From the NCBI GenBank assembly GCA_964505385.1, contig CAZDIA010000006.1, positions 1 to 64,000 of the forward strand: a stretch of DNA of 64,000 nucleotides, in the 5' to 3' direction. Below the pieces are notes generated by a model, which was given only the letters and a program-made list of their open reading frames with translations, ran no database searches and had not been told where the DNA came from. A program made the translations under genes and the position numbers. The stretch is from SLJN01 sp964505385. Its GTDB lineage: Bacteria > Bacteroidota > Rhodothermia > Balneolales > Natronogracilivirgulaceae. Below are positions 35,840 through 43,145 of this stretch, piece after piece. The first letter of the stretch is position 1; every line of letters starts with the position of its first letter.

Positions 35840-38050
35840 ATGAGAAGATCCTGTAAGAATGCAATTCTCTCATTCACAGCACTATTGGTATCCATCGGGA
35901 GCTTAACTGACCCGGTTTATGCTCAGGCAATATCAGAGGAGTTGAGCAGCGGATGGTTTCCGCGTTCACCTTACCAACTGGAGGAGCATCAGGGTGGAGT
36001 TTCTGTCGTCACCGGCCTGGATATTGAAATATCAAGAGAACTGTTGAATCAAGCCGGTTATCGCCCCGCATTTGATCCACTCTCATGGGGTACTATAGTC
36101 GAAAACCTTCAGCAAGGACAGCTTGATTTCGTTCCCGGATCATACAAGCTTGAAGAGCGCAAAAATTTTGCCCACTTCTCTGATCCATATAGATATGAGG
36201 AAAATGCCGTCTACTACCACGAAAGTGTAGATGAACTTGATGATGTCAAGACAGTTGACGAATTAATCGGGTTTTTGGAGACCAATGAAATCCGCCTTGC
36301 CTACACCGAGGGTTATGCTTATGGTTCGCGTGATATAGGAGACTTAATTGACGACCCCCCTTCTACTGTTAAACGAGTCCCCTCTAACAGTTATACCGAG
36401 AATATAAACCTGGCGGTTGACCGGGAGGTGGACATCTACATATCCAACCCCGTGATCATGGAAAAAATGCTGATAGAAGGTGACGTAGACGATGTAATCC
36501 GCCGGGCTGAAGTATCGATGGAGGATATTCCGGTTCACTTCATGTTCAGCAAAAAAACCATTAGTAAAGAGCAGGTTGATCACTTTAATGAGATCCTCGC
36601 ATCAATGGAAGAGACCGGTGCGATGCGCAGCATTTACATCAACACCATCATTCCCTATCTGCTCACTTTAACTACCGGGCAAACCTGGTTTGTGTTACTG
36701 AATCTCCTCGGGATTTTTGCCTTTTGTATTTCCGGCGTAATTATCGCCAGAAAAGAGCGGTATAATTTTTTTGGGGCTATTGTTCTGGCAACCTTGCCCG
36801 CTATTGGCGGAGGAGTCCTGCGGGATATCGTACTCGGAGCCAATAAGGTTTTCATTCTCGAAACGCCGGAATATTTCCTTGTGGCAGTCACGGTCGTGAT
36901 TGTGGGCTTTATCGGGTTTAAAACTTATGACTACTTTTATGAGAATACCGGCGGACTTGTCCATGACATACAAAAGTTAAGCCGAAACAAGTTAAGCGGA
37001 ACCGTCGAATCTGTTTTTAAATTTTTTGATGCATGGGCTGTAGCGGCTTTTACAATAATCGGTGTTAGTGTCGCCATTGAAATGAGAGCGGATCCGCTTT
37101 GGCTATGGGGACCGGCCATGGGTGTGCTTACCGCTTCGGGAGGAGTTGTTCTGCGTGATATGGTAAGGGCTGACTTTAACATTGAAATGCTTAAAAGTGA
37201 TTCCTATGCGGAAACTTCCATTATCGGAGGCGTGCTGTTTACGCTACTGCTGATTCTCTTCCCCTATCAAATGAATCCTGATTTCATATTTTATCTTACC
37301 ATCTCTTTCATACTGGTGCTTTTCGGGGTTCGAACCTTCATACTCTGGAGCGGATTTGAAAACCCGTTTCAATTCGGAGCGCACTATTCAAAACCGGAAT
37401 ACAGACTCGCTAAAATTTCGGATGACGAAAAGACTATATGGGCAACCCTGAACTCCTATTATTCTACCGATAAAAAGGGAAACACCAGTCCCGTTTCGTC
37501 CTCTGAACTTGAACGATTACGGAATGAGTTCTTGTTTGCGAACTCGCGTGTTCGGGATGAGCTTGATCACCTGGCCGCTGAACCCCTTTCGGCCGGTATT
37601 GTTCAGCTGCACCGCATGTTTATGACAAGAATGGAGAAAGTAGCTTCAATTGAGCAATCCTTGTATATGTTCATGCAAATCCAGCAAGGATTGACTTATG
37701 ATGAAAAATCCAGAGTTAGCGGTTTGCAACGTCGTATAAACCATTGCCTTAAATCAGCTATTGAATCAATAAGAGAGACAATTCAATCAGATTCCGGTGA
37801 TATGTCATCTCTTCAAAATGTTTGCAATGAACAGAAACATGAATTGCAAAAACTTCGCCGGGAGTTTGATGAAGACATTCTTCATCAAAAAGACCCTGAA
37901 TTCCAAACCGTATTGAATACCAGCCATAAGGCAGAACGAATCATTCATCTCATTAGCGATTACGTAAAAATTCACCCTGAAACCGAATTAATCTCACGAG
38001 ATGATCGCCCAAAAAAAGGTTTTTATCTGGCTAAATTACTAAAAGGTTAA
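35840..38050 (+). CDS. Fusion: periplasmic solute-binding domain + TRIC/UPF0126 channel + C-terminal helical domain
   Basis: A 736-residue protein with an unusual layout. A signal peptide ends near VYAQ (29). Residues about 35-275 form a bacterial solute-binding-protein-3 domain (GLDIEISRELLNQAGYRPAF, DFVPGSYKLEERKNFAHFSDPY). Residues about 285-500 hold two copies of the PF03458 TRIC/UPF0126 unit, each with its glycine-arginine motif (GGGVLRD 323-329, GGVVLRD 434-440), giving about seven membrane helices. Residues about 515-736 are cytoplasmic helices resembling PhoU-like or coiled-coil modules. Known relatives of the middle part are K+-permeable TRIC channels or glycine permeases. The topology fits a binding domain outside and a helical regulator inside, so ligand-gated transport is a natural inference. 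Confidence 0.9.
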   Translation: MRRSCKNAILSFTALLVSIGSLTDPVYAQAISEELSSGWFPRSPYQLEEHQGGVSVVTGLDIEISRELLNQAGYRPAFDPLSWGTIVENLQQGQLDFVPGSYKLEERKNFAHFSDPYRYEENAVYYHESVDELDDVKTVDELIGFLETNEIRLAYTEGYAYGSRDIGDLIDDPPSTVKRVPSNSYTENINLAVDREVDIYISNPVIMEKMLIEGDVDDVIRRAEVSMEDIPVHFMFSKKTISKEQVDHFNEILASMEETGAMRSIYINTIIPYLLTLTTGQTWFVLLNLLGIFAFCISGVIIARKERYNFFGAIVLATLPAIGGGVLRDIVLGANKVFILETPEYFLVAVTVVIVGFIGFKTYDYFYENTGGLVHDIQKLSRNKLSGTVESVFKFFDAWAVAAFTIIGVSVAIEMRADPLWLWGPAMGVLTASGGVVLRDMVRADFNIEMLKSDSYAETSIIGGVLFTLLLILFPYQMNPDFIFYLTISFILVLFGVRTFILWSGFENPFQFGAHYSKPEYRLAKISDDEKTIWATLNSYYSTDKKGNTSPVSSSELERLRNEFLFANSRVRDELDHLAAEPLSAGIVQLHRMFMTRMEKVASIEQSLYMFMQIQQGLTYDEKSRVSGLQRRINHCLKSAIESIRETIQSDSGDMSSLQNVCNEQKHELQKLRREFDEDILHQKDPEFQTVLNTSHKAERIIHLISDYVKIHPETELISRDDRPKKGFYLAKLLKG

Positions 38051-38225
38051 TCCTATACTTATTAGCCAATTATACACAAGTCATTGAATGAGTGCACAGT
38101 GTAATAATTTTAGATATATAAATCTAATTATCCTGTTCGTTTAAAATATATAATTCATTATAATGCAGGAAAGATAAATTCTGTATCGACCTGTTCTTGT
38201 AAATAGAAACCATAAGAAAACCAAA

Positions 38226-38314
38226 GTGCCCTAAGATAACGCCAAGGTCAAAGCACGAAATCCCGATGGTTTTGCGGATGATCGGAACGAAGAAATTGGC
38301 GTTTACTCAAAGGC
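38226..38314. repeat. GTGCCCTAAG repeat, degenerate hairpin copy
   Basis: GTGCCCTAAGATAACGCCAA at 38226-38245 is partly complementary to TTGGCGTTTACTCAAAGGC at 38296-38314. It shares both arms with the much cleaner hairpin at 43086-43145. A half copy (GTGCCCTAAGAAAA) also occurs near 29177. It lies just upstream of the oxidoreductase operon. The remaining 38051-38225 shows nothing recognisable. Confidence 0.5.
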
Positions 38315-38329
38315 TAAATTTATCATAGG

Positions 38330-40582
38330 ATGATGTTGGATATAAGTAAACCTACCGGAATCAGAGGCCATGCACGGGGCGGACAGGGTATGGTTACCGC
38401 TTTTGAAATGCTTGCCAAAATTTTTAGCTATCGCTATAACTTTGAGGTGCAATCATTTCCGTTCTTCGGGGTTGAACGTACCGGCGCTCCGATCCAGGCT
38501 TTTTTAAGAATCTCACCTGAACCGATATTATCCCGCAACTATATTTATCATCCCGATCTTATTGTTATTTTTGATGAAGGGTTGATTACACAAACTCCGG
38601 TATTTAGCGGGTTGGCGGAGAACGGAACCGTGCTCATCAACTCCGGGCAGCCACCCGAATTTTACAAAGGAAAAGCAAGACAAATCCACACCGTTCCGGC
38701 AACACGGATATCGATTGAAAAAAACCTGGGAAGCAGATCACTGCCCATCGTCAATGCAGCGATGACAGGTGCCATGTTGAAAATTCTCGGAGCTGATATC
38801 CAGGAAGCCAAAGATATAATCGGTGAAGAAGTGCCTTCAAAGCCGGAAGCAAACATTGCGGTAGCGGAAATTGCCTTCCGGGAAGTTCAGGAATTTGTTG
38901 ATGATCATTTTGAACCGGCAGGTAAAGAAAATGAGACGCCTGCAAACTCAATTCCTGATTCCAAAGTGCCGTTCTGGGATAAGCCCATGTCTAAAAACAA
39001 AACCGGCAACTGGCGTGTCATTGCTCCGATTTTTGAGAACCTAGAAGCGCCTTGTTCCGACAATTGCCCGGCCGGTACTGAAGTGAGAAAGTTCATCCAG
39101 CTGAGTTCTGAAGGCAAGTTTGAGGAGGCTTATCAAACCATATACAAGCACAACCCGTTTCCGGCAATTTGCGGAAGGGTTTGTCCGCATTTCTGCCAGC
39201 AAAATTGTAACCGGATGGTTATGGATGATAAGGTCAATATCGGCGCAATTGAGCGTTATATCGGAGATCAACACGCTACATATCCCGTAAAGCCGGAACC
39301 TGTCATTCATCCTGAAAAAATTGCTGTAGTAGGCTCGGGTCCTGCTGGACTCACAGCTGCCCTCCGGCTCCGCAACCTGGGATACGCTGTAACAGTTTAC
39401 GAGGCCTTACCGAAGGCGGGCGGAATGATGCGTTCCGGAATACCCGCATTCCGGCTACCCGCAAACATACTTGATGCAGAAGTTGAAAAAATACAGGAGC
39501 AGGGCGTTGAAATCATCACCAATAAAAAAGTGACCGTCCACGAGCTTGACGGACATTATGACGCCATCATTACAGCTGTAGGCTCTCATATTGGAACCGG
39601 CCTCCGCCTCGAAAATGAAGATGGTGCCATCGACGGAATTGAGTTCCTTAGAGCCTTGAACATTGATAAGCATCAAACCGACATCCAGCCTGGAGATAAA
39701 ACGGCTGTCATTGGCGGAGGAAACACCGCAGTGGATGTTGCCAGGACCGCTCTTCGCCTTGGTGCCATCCCCACTATATATTACCGAAGAACGCAGCAGG
39801 AAATGCCGGCCATTGCCGAAGAAGTTGAGGAAGCTTTGAAAGAAGGCGTTGAGATTGAATTCCTCACCTCTCCGGTCGACTTGCAGCAAACCGAAAACGA
39901 TCACTTTGATCTTACAATCCAAAAAATGAAACTTGGTGAGCCTGACGATTCCGGCCGGCGCCGGCCTGTTCCGATTGAAGGCTCAGATCAAACTATACGC
40001 ATTGATAAGCTGGTTAAAGCAATCGGGCAACGCTCTGACAATTATGTATTCGCAGACCAGGAGACGGAAGCCAAACAGGGGTTGATCGAATCCGGAATCT
40101 CAACACCTCTGTTCTGCGCCGGAGATATGGCCTGGGGTGGAACTGTTGTTGAAGCTATTGGCAGTGGTAACGATGTGGCCGGTGAAGTGGAAGCGCACCT
40201 GAGGCAGACAACATGGAAAAAGCCATCAAATAGCAATGGCGTCGCTAGCTCTGATGAAATAAACTTTACCTATTATTTACCGGCTTCCGGAACAGCTACT
40301 CCACTTAAATACCTGAGAAATCTAACCGAAAATTTTGAAGAAGTAGCTACAGGCTTATCACGCGAGGAAGTCATAAGGGAATCGAGCCGCTGCCTGAATT
40401 GCGGAGATTGCTTCAGTTGCGGAAACTGCCTCAACTACTGCCCCGACGCCGCTATTTTTATAGATGATGAGAACCGAATGCGCATCGATTACGACTATTG
40501 CAAAGGATGCGGAATCTGCATTCGCGAATGCCCGTGTTCGGCTATTAGGTACACAGAAGAACAAAACCTGCCCGGAGTCTGA
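38330..40582 (+). CDS. 2-oxoacid:ferredoxin oxidoreductase gamma + FAD/NAD(P) oxidoreductase + ferredoxin fusion
   Basis: A 750-residue fusion. Residues about 10-190 are the gamma subunit (GHARGGQGMVTAFEMLAK, FFGVERTGAPIQAF). Residues 235-300 form a Fer4_20-like iron-sulfur segment with Cys242, 246, 281, 285, 289 and 293. Residues 330-630 are a GltD/NfnB-type flavoprotein with GSGPAG (335-340) for FAD and GGGNTA (462-467) for NAD(P). Residues 685-740 are a two-cluster ferredoxin (CLNCGDCFSCGNC and CKGCGICIRECP). It replaces separate gamma and delta subunits and adds a possible route between ferredoxin-level electrons and NAD(P)H. First gene of a three-gene operon with the alpha and beta subunits. 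The first two codons are both ATG. Confidence 0.92.
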   Translation: MMLDISKPTGIRGHARGGQGMVTAFEMLAKIFSYRYNFEVQSFPFFGVERTGAPIQAFLRISPEPILSRNYIYHPDLIVIFDEGLITQTPVFSGLAENGTVLINSGQPPEFYKGKARQIHTVPATRISIEKNLGSRSLPIVNAAMTGAMLKILGADIQEAKDIIGEEVPSKPEANIAVAEIAFREVQEFVDDHFEPAGKENETPANSIPDSKVPFWDKPMSKNKTGNWRVIAPIFENLEAPCSDNCPAGTEVRKFIQLSSEGKFEEAYQTIYKHNPFPAICGRVCPHFCQQNCNRMVMDDKVNIGAIERYIGDQHATYPVKPEPVIHPEKIAVVGSGPAGLTAALRLRNLGYAVTVYEALPKAGGMMRSGIPAFRLPANILDAEVEKIQEQGVEIITNKKVTVHELDGHYDAIITAVGSHIGTGLRLENEDGAIDGIEFLRALNIDKHQTDIQPGDKTAVIGGGNTAVDVARTALRLGAIPTIYYRRTQQEMPAIAEEVEEALKEGVEIEFLTSPVDLQQTENDHFDLTIQKMKLGEPDDSGRRRPVPIEGSDQTIRIDKLVKAIGQRSDNYVFADQETEAKQGLIESGISTPLFCAGDMAWGGTVVEAIGSGNDVAGEVEAHLRQTTWKKPSNSNGVASSDEINFTYYLPASGTATPLKYLRNLTENFEEVATGLSREEVIRESSRCLNCGDCFSCGNCLNYCPDAAIFIDDENRMRIDYDYCKGCGICIRECPCSAIRYTEEQNLPGV

Positions 40583-40587
40583 ATCCT

Positions 40588-41787
40588 ATGCCACAGATCG
40601 AACCCATAGAAACCAAAAAAATTCCCGGCACCCCTGAGTTTTCCCGGCACACCAAAAAAGTGCTGAAGGGGAACAGCGCGGCTGCTATCGCTGCGAAGCT
40701 ATCCAAAGTTTCGTTGGTTACCGCCTATCCCATTACGCCTCAGACCACCATTATTGAAGAGATAAGCTCAATGATTGCCAGGGGAGAGTTTGACGCTGAA
40801 TCGGTAAACATGGAAAGTGAACATTCCGTATTTGCCGCTCTCAAAGGCGCCGCGCTGGCAGGGGAACGCACCTTCACCGCCACCAGCGGACAAGGCCTGC
40901 TGTACGCGCATGAAGTTTTGCATGCAATCGCCCACATGCGACTGCCGATCGTGGCCTGTAATGTTGGCCGGCCATCGTTTCCATGGAATATCTGGGCGGA
41001 TCAAACCGATTCGCTTTCCCAGCGGGACACCGGCTGGATTCAATATTATTGCGAAAGCTCACAGGAGGTTCTTGATACGATCATTCAATCTTATAAAATC
41101 GCTGAAAAACTAAGGCTTCCGGTATTGGTGGTGCTTGATGCATTCTACCTGAGCCACACCAGCGAGAATGTTTTTATTCCTGATCAGGAGCTGGTTGACA
41201 AGTTCTGTCCACCCCCGCCCAAAACTGATGATCAGATTGATTTGGATCATCCCAAATCGTACGGTGGTCTGGTTGCGCCGGACATGTACGACGCTTTCAA
41301 CCGGTTATACCAGGAAGACATCAACAAAACCGAAGATGAAACCAACGCAACAGGATCTGAATTTGAAGAAGTTTTCGGAAGGAAATACGGCGCTGTAGAA
41401 GCTGTAAACATTCACAGTGAAACCAAAAAAATTCTTGTTACGATGGCTTCAATTACAACTACAGCGCGGCAGGTAATCGCAAAACATCCTGATGTAGGGT
41501 TATTAAAAATCAGATTGTTTAAACCATTCCCTCAAAAATCAGTTCAGCAGGCTTTGGAAAATGTTGCTGACGATTGTTTGATCATCAACATCGACCGGAA
41601 CTTCCCGGGAGATCGCGAGGGTGTGATGATGCAGGAAATGAAAAGAGCGCTTTACGGAGCACCCAAAAAAATGTTTGGGATATATGCGGGACTCGGCGGC
41701 AGGGATGTTTCATCCGAAACAATTGAGAAAATTCTCAACATTGATTTTGATTCTCCTCAAACCGGAGAAGTTATCTGGATTCAATAA
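40588..41787 (+). CDS. 2-oxoacid:ferredoxin oxidoreductase alpha subunit (PorA-like)
   Basis: A 399-residue PorA-family alpha subunit. Seen: VTAYPITPQTTIIEEI, ESEHSVFAALKGAALAGERTFTATSGQGLLYAHEVLH (the pyrimidine-binding half), then the transketolase C-domain (ILVTMASITTTARQVI, GLLKIRLFKPFP). With the beta subunit it forms the thiamine-diphosphate site that oxidatively decarboxylates a 2-oxoacid, probably pyruvate or a branched-chain or phenyl analogue, to acyl-CoA. It starts 5 bp after the fusion gene, so the two are one operon. Substrate preference cannot be fixed by eye. Confidence 0.93.
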   Translation: MPQIEPIETKKIPGTPEFSRHTKKVLKGNSAAAIAAKLSKVSLVTAYPITPQTTIIEEISSMIARGEFDAESVNMESEHSVFAALKGAALAGERTFTATSGQGLLYAHEVLHAIAHMRLPIVACNVGRPSFPWNIWADQTDSLSQRDTGWIQYYCESSQEVLDTIIQSYKIAEKLRLPVLVVLDAFYLSHTSENVFIPDQELVDKFCPPPPKTDDQIDLDHPKSYGGLVAPDMYDAFNRLYQEDINKTEDETNATGSEFEEVFGRKYGAVEAVNIHSETKKILVTMASITTTARQVIAKHPDVGLLKIRLFKPFPQKSVQQALENVADDCLIINIDRNFPGDREGVMMQEMKRALYGAPKKMFGIYAGLGGRDVSSETIEKILNIDFDSPQTGEVIWIQ

Positions 41788-41851
41788 AATCGCATTATCT
41801 CATGCAAATGATCGCCATGAGCTACAACCGGCAATAAAAATTATTTGGAAG

Positions 41852-42745
41852 ATGAAACCTGAATCTGATTTTATCATAAAAGAAGAAAACGTTCACAGCG
41901 GCGCACTTAGCTGCCGGGGTTGTGGATGGTCGCTGCTTGCCAGATATGTTTCAAACGTTATGGGAACCCAGGCGGTTTATGTGGTGCCTGCTTGCTGTTT
42001 TTCTATCATTGCCGGTCCCTACCCGATGAATCTGATGAAGGGTACTGTGGTTCATACCCTCTTTGCCTCTGCAGCTGCAACGGCAACCGGCATCCGGCAT
42101 GCCCTAAACCGGCAGGGAAAAACCGACGCACCGGTTATCGTTCTGGCCGGTGACGGCGGCACTTTTGACATTGGATTGCAAGCTTTGTCAGCTGCGGCTG
42201 CAAGAGAAGAGGATATCATTTTTATTTGCAACAATAACGCCGCTTACATGAATACCGGCGTTCAAAGCAGCACCGGAACACCTTCAGGAGTGCGAACCGG
42301 GACAGACCCAACCGGCAAGAAAACTCCTGCGAAAAACCTGATGGGAATTATTGAATCCCACAACATTTCCTATTCCGCTACCGCTTCACCCGCTTTCCTC
42401 AGAGATATGCAGGGAAAACTTGAAAAAGCCAAGAACCACTCCGGCTTCCGGTTTTTAATGATTGACGGCCCCTGCCCGCCGGGTCATAAACACGATCCGG
42501 AAGTTTCAATTGAGCTGGCAAGGCTTGCTGTGGAAACCAACTATTTTCCGCTTTTTGAATCCGAAAACGGAACGTTCAAAATCAATTATACCCCGCAAAA
42601 GAAAGTTCCGGTAAGTGAATACATGAAACATCAGGGAAGATTCGCTAATTTGTTCAAAGAGGATTCAGCCAATGGATCAGATCACATCCAGAAACAAATT
42701 GATGATCAATGGGAGAAGTTGTTACAAAAGCAAAACAGCAACTGA
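41852..42745 (+). CDS. 2-oxoacid:ferredoxin oxidoreductase beta subunit (PorB-like)
   Basis: A 297-residue beta subunit. The N-terminal iron-sulfur ligands CRGCG (Cys21, Cys24) and Cys48/49 are present. The thiamine-diphosphate motif runs from GDGG (100-103) to NNN (127-129), and the closing GPCPPGHKHD segment is typical. The frame is open back to 41675, inside porA; I chose the ATG at 41852 because homology starts just after it and overlap with porA is avoided. It lies 64 bp after porA. Together with the two preceding genes it makes a complete oxidoreductase. Confidence 0.93.
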   Translation: MKPESDFIIKEENVHSGALSCRGCGWSLLARYVSNVMGTQAVYVVPACCFSIIAGPYPMNLMKGTVVHTLFASAAATATGIRHALNRQGKTDAPVIVLAGDGGTFDIGLQALSAAAAREEDIIFICNNNAAYMNTGVQSSTGTPSGVRTGTDPTGKKTPAKNLMGIIESHNISYSATASPAFLRDMQGKLEKAKNHSGFRFLMIDGPCPPGHKHDPEVSIELARLAVETNYFPLFESENGTFKINYTPQKKVPVSEYMKHQGRFANLFKEDSANGSDHIQKQIDDQWEKLLQKQNSN

Positions 42746-42843
42746 TAACGTAGCTACTGCTTTGCTGTAATTTACCACCTTACGCTGGACAGGCATCCCT
42801 GCTCACCGTATCTTAGCCGCTGATCTGAATTCAATAAAATTGT

Positions 42844-43056
42844 ATGTTTCTCGATATTATCTTACTGGTGATCATATTTGTGGTAGCATCAATCGGCTCA
42901 ACCAAGTTACTTGAACTTTACGGCTATCCTCTGCCTGTCAACTATCGCCGGCGCGAAGACTGGATAATCTTCGGTATGAAATTGGTTTTGTTTGCACTGC
43001 TCGTGGTTGTTCAATTCATCATTCTGTTGCTTATCGGCTATTCTCCCGGCGAATAA
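42844..43056 (+). CDS. Small two-helix membrane protein, unknown function
   Basis: 70 residues with two strong membrane helices (about 3-24 and 45-66) and a short polar loop (YGYPLPVNYRRREDW) between them. I do not recognise a family. It is 98 bp downstream of the beta subunit gene on the same strand and ends just before a hairpin repeat. Base composition is like its neighbours. A real gene is likely but unproven. Confidence 0.55.
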   Translation: MFLDIILLVIIFVVASIGSTKLLELYGYPLPVNYRRREDWIIFGMKLVLFALLVVVQFIILLLIGYSPGE

Positions 43057-43085
43057 TTTATTTCGTCCCTGTAAGGAAACTCAAT

Positions 43086-43145
43086 GTGCCCTAAGAAATC
43101 GCCAAGATCAAGGCGCGCGAAGATATTGGCGTTTTCTTAGGGCAC
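43086..43145. terminator. GTGCCCTAAG hairpin, probable bidirectional terminator
   Basis: A 60-bp palindrome: GTGCCCTAAGAAATCGCCAA at one end pairs with the other end in 19 of 20 positions, around a GC-rich 20-nt centre. It reaches the stop codon of mutS2 (leftward) and follows the small membrane-protein gene (rightward), so it probably ends both transcripts. The same arms recur in degenerate form at 38226-38314. Confidence 0.65.
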
